DNA of 64,000 bases, taken from the NCBI RefSeq assembly GCF_019097595.1, contig NC_080727.1:4070501-4134500 (forward strand), in the 5' to 3' direction. The number at the start of each line of letters is the position of its first letter. Positions within the stretch are counted from its first letter, which is position 1. Shown one piece after another: positions 26,631-38,330 of the stretch. The translations under genes and the position numbers were made by a program. Source of the stretch: Hemibagrus wyckioides (lineage: Eukaryota; Chordata; Actinopteri; Siluriformes; Bagridae). Below the pieces are notes generated by a model, which ran no database searches, was not told the origin of the DNA, and saw only the letters and a program-made list of their open reading frames with translations.

Positions 26631-29600
26631 ATGGAGGACAGTACGGAATCGTACAAAGTGAAAGGAGAGAGGACGAGAGACAAACAAGCAGGTAACATTA
26701 CATTGCAGCTGTTTACATTTTGCACAATAATCAGTGAGCGTTGTTTTAATTAATGGTGACGGTGTGCGAGGGGCGGGCCACATTTATTTTATGTAGACGC
26801 AGCTGTTACGTAATCTAATGCTGTCTTATATTTGCATTTTTTTTTGTAAATATTTGCCATTTAAAACTACATATAACTAATATTTTATAGGCATAAGTGC
26901 ACATTCCTGCACTTTCCATGCTTTTCTTTAGTGCTCCAATACACACATGGTGCATCTAAGCAGCTGTCTTTCCTGAAGTGCAGTGGGTGTCACTGCAGGG
27001 GAAAACACTCAAATGTGCAAGAAAGGTTGTATTCCAGGATCAGGGATCAGGGTTAGAAACTTTCCTGTATCATTATTATTTAAAAAAAATAGGGGTGTGG
27101 CACCATGGTGGGCCGGTGCCACCCTTACACCATCTCCTCTGCCACCCCAACTCTGGCCTGGGATCTCAGTGGTGTCAGAGAAGTACTGTATATCTCTTTT
27201 TCTGCAAGTCATGCAGGCTTAATGAATCATAGCCAGTTAATATTTATTTAAATCACTGTCTTGCACTTACTCTGTTATACAAAGCAGTTTAATCAGGAAG
27301 TATCCAGCAAGTATGAAGCCAGATATTTCGCAAAGTCAGCGTTGTCATACCAACCAAAAAAATCCTGATGAAAAAAATCCATCTAGCTGAGCGAGTCAAA
27401 CTAGTGGACTGTTTATTTTTGCCAGGATTTCTGCTCAAGAAATGCTTCTGAATTTACAGTATCCTGTGTACAATGTGATACAATCTAGTGGCATTTCAGA
27501 AACCAGCTTGCAAAGATGCCCTCAGCTCTTCGTGTGTATAAGATTACACTATACCTCAAATAGGAAACATTTAGTGAAATGGGGTTAGTGGTTCACATGA
27601 TCTGTTTTCTTTATCTTTGTTCTAATAGACATATCTGGAAAATCTAGTCTAGCTGGGCTAGATATTATATATTAGAGCTGCTAGTAGCTTAAACGACAGT
27701 GTGGTCGAATTCTCAGTTCTGATTGGTCAGAAGGTGGTCATTAACAGCCGCTCCGGTTGTATCCGGTTGAGCCTCCAGTGTCAGGGCTTTAGGTAAAGTT
27801 GTTCCTTTACATTTTCCGAAATGACGTTTCACCTTGTGGTTTTTTGGCAACAAGATAGAAAGAATTTTTTTTCCTGTTTCCGTAATTATAAAAATAAATA
27901 AATAAAAGAACGACTGTTTACAGCTGCTGTAATGTAAGCGATAAAGAGAACTAAATTTGTAGATGTTTCGTTGATGTTCAACACCATTAAATGTGGAAAC
28001 GGTGATTGGATAACAATGTAACATGTTAATTAACTTGCTATTACAGCAACAAGTGTTTTGTTCCATTTTGTTGTTAAAGTCTGTTACTATTGTTTAATTT
28101 TTCAGTTATAGAAAGAAAGACAGGTCCGACATGTTAACAGTGCCTCCAGGTTTATTATTTAAGCAAAATCAATCAATCTCCACAACAAATTTTGGCCGAG
28201 ACACGATGTGCAGCGTCATCACAACACGCATTCAGCCAAAGTCCTCTTCGATTCGTGTGAATAAACATGAATGCAGCTCTCGTAGAAAGTAAAACTGGTA
28301 GGAGTTTAAAAGAAGAATCCTGTCCTTGAGATTTTACCAATTTGAATAGTTTTCCTCAAAAAAAGGCAAAGCCACAAAATCAATCATTCTGGTCAACAAT
28401 CACAAATAACCCTTAAAAATCCATTGATTTGCTTTACCATAAAGTCCATGTCCAACTGAGATAAATAAAGACATTCTAGACACAGTGAGCTCACAAATAT
28501 AGTATTTTATAATAAATACCATTATCTCACGCACAGCCTTTTGCAGTTGAAAGTAGATTACGTTCATTCTTTATTATTTATGTGTTATCTGAATGTTTAT
28601 TTCTAACCTACTGCCTTATTGTTCTTATTGCATTTGCTGGACGATCACTGAGAATTTTCTTAGTGTCCTGTATTTTACTCCTTGCTGTTTTCAGATCAGT
28701 GCCATTATACAGCTAAAAATAAAATAAAACGCTTCTAACTCCATGCCTAGCGTTTATTATGTCGCGTGGGTTTTTCACATTAGAGGTCTCAAACCCAAGG
28801 CAGCTTCTGGATTGGCTTGATTTATTGATTTGTTAATTCATTAACCCTGGTGCAAACCGGTTGAAACCGGACGTAGTGCTTCGTCCGTGTGGTTTAAGAA
28901 GATGGATTTAGTTGTTTCATTTGCTTTTTTGTAGTTTTCGAGAGCTCAGACAGTGACATGGGACTCTGCGGCTGGTTCCTGGTGCTGTTCTCCATCCTCC
29001 TGACCATCCTCACTCTGCCCATCTCCATATGGATGTGCATTAAGGTAAGTGGCTTCACGTTTGCGTCCACGTTTCAGAGTGCTGTCGTTCGGGTCAAGTG
29101 GTTTAAGGTTTGTTATTTCTAACCGGAAAAGTCACAGCTAGTACAACGATGACCTTCTACAATTACACGACAATAACACTTCATTATGCCGATTCTGTTC
29201 AAGGGTCAGTTGGGAAATGGGACATGCTCGCCTGACATCCTTTAACGTAATGAGAAATCGCATCAGCAGTACTCATGCTCATTGCCTTAAGCACTGCTGG
29301 GGTGTAGTTAATGGAATTCAGTCTCCTACCCAAGGGATATAAAGCATCTGGGATGCTTTGTACACTTTTCTGGTAGCAAGCTTCAGAATTGTGACTTATT
29401 GGCTTTCTGTGGCCAACACCACAATGAGCTTTTCAGCTTTTTCCGTGTTTTGCATGTACAAGTACATGTACATGTTTCCAGGCAGACTCTGCGTCTGGAT
29501 CCTTCGCCATTCCAGGCAAATTCATTCTTTCTGTGAAAGCTGGTGCTGCGTAATTAAAGACAAAACATAACACATATTTCTAGCATTTTTTTTGTTGTTG

Positions 29601-32600
29601 TCTAAAGTTAGTGAAGTAGGTGATAAGGTTATGCTCAGATTATAACTGCAAATCTGTCCGTTTATCCCGACAGATAGTCAAGGAGTACGAACGAGCCATA
29701 ATCTTTCGCCTCGGCCGTATTTTGCGAGGAGGAGCCAAAGGACCAGGTGAGACTGTTCGACCTAGAAAAGTAGAAAACGCTGTTGGAAATCTTGTATGCT
29801 TTTCTGAATGAATGAATCCGTAGAGGAGTATTCGTCATACTTCTGTACAGTCAAGAGATAAATTACTGAATTATTGTATAGAGCTAGAAATGTAATAAAG
29901 GGTGTAGGTTAGGATGTGAGGAATAAAAAACAGGACTGGACATGCGGGTGAAAATAGGAAAAAAATCAACGGTTATTTTGTATTTTCTTATAACAGTAGA
30001 TCCTTAATTCTTATAGGCTATTTTCTATTTCTTTTTTTCTTGATTAAAGAATGAAATCATCATGAAATCATTTTAAAAAAAAATTTATTTATACATTAAT
30101 AGCGTCCTTGTAGCCAGAAACACTATTAAAGCGGCTAATCAACGCTGTAAATCAGCAGATTTGACAGCTCTGCATTATAGTATTATAACGTTAGTACAAA
30201 TAACGTAAGGAATAACAAGGTATTTATTAATGTGTTTAGTTAGAATATGATTTTATTCTATTTAAAAATGTGGACAAATGCCTTTGAGTCACATTTAAAA
30301 GAAATAGGACGTGCAGCTGGAGCAACCAGAGCCAAATGCATGATCATTCATCATGTGCAGTTCAGTTCTGGTAAATTACCTTCCAAAAGTGGGCGACCTG
30401 ACACAAAAAAGAAAGAAAAAATCCCACAATGCACGGCACAAACCAAGGAGAGTCAATGCTCACTGTGTTCTCTCCCTGGGCACGGCGTCCGCAAATCTCT
30501 ACGAGTGGAAAGATTTGTTCTCGTTGTTGCATAACAGTTCTCAAATGATTACTTACTTAGTGATGTTTAACTTGCGTTTAATGATTTAAAAAAAATCCTC
30601 AAGCCTAGCTTATGATCCTGATTGAAGTGCGATGACAGAAACGTGTGCAAGCGAACAAATTTTATCTTTATATAATAAAATTTTATTTTATTACGTGTAA
30701 AACTTTAAAGTGGTGACTGATTCTGATTAGAATTTCGCCAGAGGAGACAGAATCCTTAGCAGTCTACACGACAAGTTACACCTATTCACCACCTAGGGAA
30801 GTAAAGAGCAGACTGAGACGCAGCCTAATACTAATAAAGGTCTGAAGAAAAATTTCCCAGTCAATTCTGTAATAAATGAGACAGCCCGTTTGCTTATAAA
30901 ACCTCTTCAGCAGGCTGAGCCCACAGCTTGGGCTACATGATACCTGTTTATTTGCTTTTACTCCATACTGCTATTAAAATCCCGAACTGGCTTCTCACGA
31001 AGTGTTTGTTCAGCTTTTGTATGACAGATGCTCCACGTAATTAAATCTAATGATAAATGGATGGTTTTTATTTAACAAAGAAAAGCATCTAATTTTATAT
31101 GCTTTTGCTAAGGATAATCAAATTGTGTTTTTTGGATGGTGATGGAACGGGAGGTATGTTTAAAGTGTGCTCTAAGGTAAGTGATAAGTTTTTGAGTTTT
31201 CCCACTTTAAATTAGAAAAATATAGTACCATTCTTTAACAAACACAAACTCGGTCACGTCTGGTCACATCATGCCACCGCACCATTGATTTTTTCCCCCT
31301 ATAACGGCACACACCGTCATGTTTTATTCCGCCAGTGGTCTGTGTGGCACACAGTGAAACCTGCCACAGAGAATAAACAAAGTGCGACTGTTTTTCCGTT
31401 CCTGTTGGCCTATATTCAGCATCCGTCCTTCGCTGGGGCAGTTTTGAAATGCCAGCTAAGATCACATCTGATATAAAGAACAAAAGGACTGTAGAGTCAT
31501 GCTTGTGTAAGCAAAAACGGCCGACAGGACGGCCGGACCGAACAGAGAGCGAGCTAGAAGACCTTATTGTCTGTAGTCATAAATCACCTATTAGAATGAA
31601 AACGTAAGGCACCAGTGACAGGTTGTTTATTCCATAAACATCCCAAGATCTGTTATATTCTGAAGAGAAATCAGTAAGCGACTCACATGATTGCGTCTTC
31701 ATACTCAGGGCAGTTACGTTACATTACATTAGCCTTCATCCAGCTTGCCCTTCTGGAGCGTCTAATTCACTTAATGCCCCAGACATGCAATTCATAGCCG
31801 TTTTTTATGATCTTTGTCTCTGTTGCCATGGCGATGGGATGGCTCAGGAGCAGACCACACAGGCCTCCACTAAGTGTCATGATCAGATTGCTTCCATATG
31901 ATGATTCTGTTGTGGAAGAGACAAAGAAAGGCTGGAAAGGACCTTGTCTTAGGAAGGCAACAGAAAATCAACAACGTTTGTGAGCATTTTCTAATGAGTT
32001 ATTGGCACATCGGCAAGGTGTTATGAGATGCACGGCTTGAGTTTTAAAGCCAAAAGCACAACCTGTTTGCATCTCCAGCCTTGCTGTGTTTTATTCCTTA
32101 TCTGTCTTGTGCCTCAGCAGCAGCTGTATAAAATGAAGACACTTTAAATCAGCGGTCTCTCAACTGGACCAGTTTTAGGGAGGTTAGCCCTGCGTTCCTT
32201 AGCTCTTAACATGCTGTAACTTATCTCTCTCTTTATTTGGCTTTCCTTTGGTCAGCGTGTCGGTATTTGACCTTGTGGGACGTAAAGAATCTCCCATCAG
32301 GCTTAGAGTATTGAGAGAAGTAACTAACATTAGAACTAGTCAGCTTCGCCGTCACTGACCTGCTCATGGCCTGAAAGCTGATCTCGAAGCTCGATATTAC
32401 GTCCTTGAGATGCAAAGCGAGCACTACAGCTGTGAGCATGGTGCAGAGCAAAACGGGAAAAAAAAAAAACTCATCAACAACAGCATAATGAAACCCAGAC
32501 GCCGATCTGACTCACTTCCCATGTGCCTTTTGAACAGCAGTAGGTTTCAGTTACATGTTTACCTTCAACATGTCGCTCTTACATGCGCTGTTTTCTATCA

Positions 32601-35547
32601 CTGCTCTTGTCTTTCTATGCTTTATTCAAAAGTAGATTTCTATCAGAGGGAATCACCTTTAATGAAATGGATTTGTGGAGCAATAAACGGTGAAGGACAA
32701 TTTATTGGATGAAACAAAAAACTCAAAACCAGATGCCTGGAAATTACCCTCTAGTCAGCTTAGAGCAAGCTTAGTTGAATGGGTAGTGAATGAATGGATG
32801 GATGGATTGATGGATAATAAATAAATCTTCCTTAAACACCATTTTCGTACAGCAGATATTGCCTCTTGGGCTGAGATTTGTATGATTAATGTTCTTATAA
32901 TGGGGATGTGGTAGCTTAGTGCTTAAGGTGTTGGACTGCTGATCAGCAGATTTTGAGTTTGAACTCCAGGTCTACCAAGCTACCGCTGCTGGGCCCCTGA
33001 GCCAGGCCCTTAACCCAGTAATTGCTAAGTTGTATAAAAAATGGGATAAAATGTAAGTCGCTCTGGATAAGGATGTCTGCCAAATGCCAGAAATGCAAAT
33101 AAATGGAATTTAAGACAGCTGTTTATATGGTAAAGTTTTCTGTAAGGAGGTTTAGCAGTTTGAAAAGAGTCTCAAAGCTTGAAACAGTCCAAAGTAAAGG
33201 ATTAGGTTTTCCAAAACACTGTGCAGTTTTGTAGCAGCATGACATTTTTTTCTGTTCTTTATTAGCTTAAAGATTATAACTGCTATAGCGCAAGTGATAA
33301 CAGGAACTAACTCATTTCCTGGAGCATGGAATTTTCCGCTCTGGAGAATCGATGTCGTATAAAAGATGAACAAAATCCTTCAAGGTTGTTGTTTTCTAAA
33401 GTAATTGACTTCACAGCGGTAACACTCCCTAACACTGTCTCTGATTTACATGGAGCTTCATACCACCATCTTGTCGAATATTTTCCTCCTAAAGCGAATC
33501 TAGAATGAGAAGCAAAGCATGCGATGAATTATTTCTTACTCTGCAACAGCATCCTAACCCATGCAACACATCTTGGTGGTTTTATTGTGCATTGTGGTTA
33601 CTCGGGGGATTCACGCTAAAAGCACGAGTGAGAGTCTGATGCGCCTTTAGGCAGGATTAATTGCACTGCATAAAAAAAAAATACAGTACAATATGAGTCC
33701 ACTTAGCTGACCGTGATTTCGGCTTTCAGGTTGAATTGGCCACTTTGCCATGATGTCATTTACCACAACAATGTTCTTTCTGAGAAGCGCTCTGTGTGTG
33801 TAGTCAGAGCAGGTTTATATGGTAAAATAAACAGGAAGTTGCCCCAAAAAACACTGTAGCCAGATTACACTGCTGCATACTGCCGAGTTTGGTTTCACAG
33901 AAGTATGAAGAGGAGTAAAGGAAACGTGGTGGTTGTTTGTTTTTCTGACATTGAGTGTGTTCTGGTGTTGTGGCTTCATCCTGCAGGTCTTTTCTTTATA
34001 CTGCCCTGTACTGACAGCTTCGTTAACGTGGACATGCGCACCATTACGTTCGACATCCCCCCCCAGGAGGTGAGATATATCTGTATATGTGAACACGCCA
34101 CACAAATTGTTGATTGTTAATCGTCGGTAATGAACAGATGAGAAAAGAATACAAGACTCATGCTGTTGTAATGTCACTCCACCGTGTCGTTGAAGAACAA
34201 TGTTATACAATACCGCATTTTTAGCAGTAGGAGGATGGGTTGAGTCAGGGAAAAAATGTGTCCTAGCTGGTGGGATTCCATTTGTTGTTATGGCTCATGC
34301 AGTGTGCGTGTGTGTGTGTGTGTGTGTGTGCATGGGTGTGTGTGTGTACGTGCATGGGGGTGAATGTGTGTGTACATGGATGTGTGTGGGTGTGTTTGGA
34401 TGTGTGTATGTGCGTGTGTACATGGATGGCTGGGTGTGTGTGTGTGTACATGGATGGGTGGGTGTCTGTGTGTGTTTGTGTCCTCAGGTTCTCACTAAAG
34501 ACTCTGTGACAGTGAGTGTGGATGGTGTGGTGTATTACCGCGTGCAGAACGCCACTCTGGCTGTGGCCAACATCACCAACGCAGATGCTGCCACTCGCCT
34601 CCTGGCACAGACCACTCTCAGGAACGTCCTGGGCACCAAGAACTTGTCTGAGATCCTGTCTGACCGTGAAGAGATTGCCCACAGCATGCAGGTGAGATAT
34701 TTACACACAAACACACACACCCCAGAAATGTAGTCGAGTTACTTACCAGTTACTTATCTCCAAGTGTCATATCAGCAGTCCATATTGAGTTGAATTCATC
34801 CCTCTTTCTCTCTCTCTCTCTCTCTCTCTCCCCTCCAGTCCACTCTGGATGATGCAACTGATGACTGGGGCATTAAAGTGGAGCGGGTGGAGATTAAAGA
34901 CGTTAAACTGCCCCTACAGCTCCAGAGAGCTATGGCTGCTGAGGCCGAGGCTACGAGGGAGGCCAGAGCTAAAGTGAGAAACACACACAGACATAAATAT
35001 AACTAGACACATACAATACTTTTACACAGGGTGGATTCAGGGTCTCTTCCGGCTATCAACAGCTTTCACAGCTGAATTTTAACTTCAACACAGGAAACAC
35101 TGCAGGAAACGAATGCCCCCTTTTCTCAGCGCTCATTTTATTGTTATATTTAGAACCTTCTTACTTTTATTATTCCTCACTTTGTCAGCCTGCTGCTCTC
35201 AGAATGGCCCTTTCCCATGACCATGGAAAAAGATGTTTACATTAGGGGCACACAAGAACGCAGTTTTAAATAAATAAAATGTGAGCAGCTGCCTCGGGGA
35301 CCTGCAAAGAGGAGTATTGTAAAAGCAGGGAATGGTAAAAAGCTGGAAATAAAACACCACAACTCTTCTTATACCACAGAGTTGCAGCTTATAATAGCGT
35401 CTAATGTTGAGGAACGTCCATGCGAATGGTTTCTGTTATTGCTTATGTTATAGCAGTTATATACATCTTTTCTTCGTCGGGTGTGTTTGTATCTTTCGAA
35501 GTTCGTGAGAGAAAAAAACAGCCTGCAAAAAAGTTTCTACTGAGAGA

Positions 35548-35589
<42 letters not shown>

Positions 35590-35778
35590 GTGATTGCGGC
35601 TGAGGGCGAGATGAACGCGTCTCGAGCGCTGAAGGAAGCCTCTCTGGTCATCGCCGAGTCTCCGTCTGCGCTGCAGCTGCGCTACCTGCAGACCCTCAAC
35701 ACCATTGCCGCCGAGAAGAACTCCACCATCATCTTCCCGCTGCCGATCGACATAATGCAGTCGTTCATGAAGCACTGA
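26631..35778 (+). CDS. stom: Stomatin (erythrocyte band 7 protein), seven coding exons
   Basis: Coding exons read directly: 26631-26691, 28935-29044, 29674-29746, 33987-34069, 34488-34691, 34839-34973 and 35590-35778. All introns are GT-AG, and the exons join in frame to 284 residues (human STOM is 288). Residues 32-56 form the hydrophobic hairpin, with the conserved bend proline at about 49. Cysteines at about 32 and 89 match the known palmitoylation positions. The SPFH/prohibitin domain follows, with [19 protein letters not shown] and FDIPPQE motifs, then the charged coiled-coil segment and the FPLPID raft/oligomerisation motif near the C-terminus. The family is an oligomeric monotopic protein on the inner leaflet of cholesterol-rich membrane that modulates ion channels and transporters. 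The N-terminal 28 residues are poorly conserved, as expected. The C-terminus is a few residues shorter than in mammals. The start codon is the only ATG in frame in exon 1 and gives the normal length. Introns 4, 5 and 6 end in microsatellites that serve as the polypyrimidine region. The gene converges on gsn. Confidence 0.96.
27706..28075. repeat. Probable fish MITE in stom intron 1
   Basis: Begins GTCGAATTCTCAGTTCTGATTGGTCAGAAGG-type sequence, an end common in fish MITEs. A related end in the opposite orientation (CAGCCAATCAGATTATAGAA) occurs near 59835. Internal features include GCTGCTGTAATGTAAGCGAT. The exact borders are uncertain. Confidence 0.35.
32902..33107 (+). repeat. tRNA-derived SINE in stom intron 3
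   Basis: The head GGGGATGTGGTAGCTTAGTG resembles tRNA box A, and GAGTTTGAACTCC resembles box B. The tail GTCGCTCTGGATAAGGATGT...CTGCCAAATGCC is shared by many fish SINEs. It ends in an AAATAAATGG-type tail. Confidence 0.65.
33150..33360. repeat. Diverged relative of the intron 1 MITE
   Basis: AACTGCTATAGCGCAAGTGA followed by TAACAGGAACTAACTCATTT resembles the TAATGTAAGCGATAAAGAGA segment at 27937. Weakly supported; no clear ends. Confidence 0.25.
34301..34480 (+). repeat. GT-rich imperfect microsatellite before stom exon 5
   Basis: (TG)n with interspersed TACATGGATG units fills the end of stom intron 4 and reaches to within about ten bases of the TCCTCAG acceptor at 34487. Confidence 0.9.
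34807..34830 (+). repeat. (TC)12 tract forming the polypyrimidine region of stom exon 6
   Basis: A pure TC repeat directly followed by CCCCTCCAG and exon 6 at 34839. Confidence 0.9.
35553..35587 (+). repeat. (CT)17 tract forming the acceptor of stom exon 7
   Basis: A pure CT repeat runs straight into CAG|GTGATTGCGG, the last stom acceptor, with no other sequence between. Confidence 0.9.
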
Positions 35779-35900
35779 GCTATGAACACGTTTTACACAC
35801 ACACACACACACACACACAGATTTTTGCTGTACTGTAGTGATGTTTTTATCACACTGAGTCAGCGCTAATCTGACAGCAGCATCATTGATAATGTTTCTG

Positions 35901-36129
35901 TTAGGGCTGGCGATACGGTAAAAGATATCGTATCACGATACATACATACATACGTATTGTATAAATTTAGTTTCACCCTGAAATATGTAAGAACTAAACA
36001 CTTCCCCTCAAATCAGCTGCTTTCTGAGTTTGTAATTGTTCTAAAGTCCTAATGATATCACAAAGCCGAGGTGGTTAGTGACTAAACTGATCACGGGATC
36101 GATATTATATCCCGTAACGCAGCCCTAAC
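35901..36129. mobile_element. Short inverted-repeat element (MITE) downstream of stom
   Basis: TTAGGGCTGGCGATACGG at the left and CGTAACGCAGCCCTAAC at the right form imperfect terminal repeats, with inner GATATCGTATCACGATA-type sequence. This is a common fish MITE pattern. It lies 120 bases after the stom stop codon and so probably within the stom 3' UTR. Confidence 0.5.
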
Positions 36130-38330
36130 TTCTCCGTGCCTACTCCATTCTGTGACAGAGCTGCTATAACAACCATATCTACCCTTCTTAAGCCTTAAAC
36201 ATCAACTCCTCATAAAGCAACACGAAGTTCATGTGTAGCGTTTCATGGTTAACTGATCTACTTCAAGTTTCCTAATATCTACTCAGTATTTTTCTAACAT
36301 ATTTAAGCATGAAAATGATATTCTATATAAATATACATTATAAGTAGTGATAAGTAGCTCTATGCCAATGCTTTGCCTATAGTTTAGATTTTAATCAGCT
36401 TTGCAGTGTGTTTATTCGCTTTATTCTTGCGCACCCTACTCTTACGCATTTGGTCGTTTTTTGGGATTAGGAAGGAATACGGCTCAGCTGTTCAGAACGC
36501 ATCTCATACACATTGCTGCCATTTTGTATTCCATCCCTCTTCCTGTCTCAGATGTGCCATATTCATTGTCCAGTGTCATCTTGCTTGTCTTTTTTTCTAA
36601 ATTTACACGCACTGAAAGTTTTTTGTATTGTGTTCTTAATCTTAAATGCACATACATGTAATCATATCAAAGTCATTTATTTCTTATCAGGGTCTGTGTA
36701 TGTTCTTTACAATCTGGCCGCAGTAAATACATCAGACAACTGAGAAACGGTGCTGGGGTTTTTTTTATTTTTAAGAGAACAAAAGAGAGAACATCTGTTT
36801 GGTATCTTAGACAACAGAAGCAGCAAAGACTGGAATTTGTCACTATGGTACAGTGATGCATACTGAACATTTCTTTCTAAACAAACGGTCAAGTTGGTCA
36901 TTAATAAGGGGACATACCACAGAGGCTCCGAGACCACCACAAGCCTGTTCTACATAAGAGCATTGCTGATTTGACCTAATTCTGGATCTGTCTTTTCTTC
37001 TTTACCAAGACAACAAGAAAAGTCTGTAAAGTCTGATCAGGAACAGATTTATGCCATGTAACAATGTTAGATTAGATACGTTTTTGCTTTGTTATGAAAT
37101 ATAAGCCTGAGGTCATGTAGTAGCTAAAAGCAATTTGAACAGCTGTAGAGGATTCTCTACTCAGATGTACTGTTTTTTTTTTTTCTTTAGCAAAGTAAAG
37201 TGGGGGACGTGAAACCAAAATTAAACCAAAAGATGGGCGCAATTTCATTAACACAAATGAAATGCAAGTATTACAGTATCCCATAGCCACATTGAACTAA
37301 ACTGTACATCTTACTATATTAAAAAAGCTTCTGGAGCATAATCTGGATAAAAGTAGTTTTGCCTAAATTAACGTTTTGGGTGTGACCGACGAACCGACTC
37401 CTATCAGGAATGATTATGAGCTTGCATGTCTTTTTTTTTTTTTTTTTTTATCACAGATGAATTAGGCCCTGTGCACACAAAATTTGTGGTCTCTACGGAG
37501 TAATCTCTATAATCTTTGGCGTTTTATGTTAGATTTAATGTCAAACTGTTCTCCAGCGCCCTCTGGCAGCACACCAGGGTAACTGCTCAAAATTAGATGG
37601 CCTCCCTGTACATCTCCTGAGCATCAGAAGGCATATCGACAGGATGCAAAACGTATGATGCTGTTTTTGAGGCACTACATATTCAAATACATGGCTGCAT
37701 TTTATTTCAACTCTGAGTACAGTGACAAGAAATTGCACACTAAGGAAGATTATATTGATGTAAAAATTCTGCTCGGACGTAAAGACAAACTTTATGCAAA
37801 CGTACAGGAAGAACCAGGCAGTGTTATTTTATTAAAAACCCACTTTGGGGGATTTTTTTTGCATCGTAGAGCTGCTCTGACAAGTAACAATCAAACTCAG
37901 TAAACAGTCTTGATAATTCTTAATCCCTTGGTGGTTAATTATTTGAGATCCGCTTAGGGAGCAAGATCTGCGATTCACAAATCACAAATTATGATTCGAT
38001 TTGGTTTTTGGTCTTTGCAAAGAGTCACAGAAACAGCACTAGTGAAGAAGGATTGTTCAGCAATACCACCTCAGATACACGGTCTACCTCAAAAAACGAC
38101 AGCCTAGCGCTTCAATACAGTTAGATACAATGCCTACTTTTAAAATGCAGTAAAAAAAAAGTGCAATTGGAAATTAAAAGCTTCTGACTACAGACAAGGC
38201 TCAGCATGTACAAGTTGCCTTTTTACACTGAACTCCCAAATACTCCAGTATTGCAATCAGTGGCAAAGGGCAACTTCCACTGCTACCCTAATAAGGCAGA
38301 GGGTTTTTTTTAAAGGTCAGTGGAAAGGGT
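36130..38330. other. Gap between convergent stom and gsn 3' ends
   Basis: Probably contains both 3' UTRs. Candidate gsn polyadenylation signals on the - strand are AATAAA complements at 37701-37706 and 37828-37833. A poly-T run lies at 37431-37450, and a CTCF-like motif at 37553. No exon seen. Confidence 0.5.
37553..37569 (-). promoter_or_regulatory. CTCF-like motif between stom and gsn 3' ends
   Basis: The - strand reads CTGCCAGAGGGCGCTGG. The nine-base core AGRKGGCRC matches fully, while two of the five flanking upstream positions differ from consensus. It lies in the gap between the convergent genes and points towards the forward motif at 26221. Moderate match only. Confidence 0.3.

Noticed and set aside
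34263..34682. 139-residue open frame antisense to stom exon 5
   Set aside because: Half is His-Thr repeat from the GT microsatellite, and the rest is the reverse of the stom exon.
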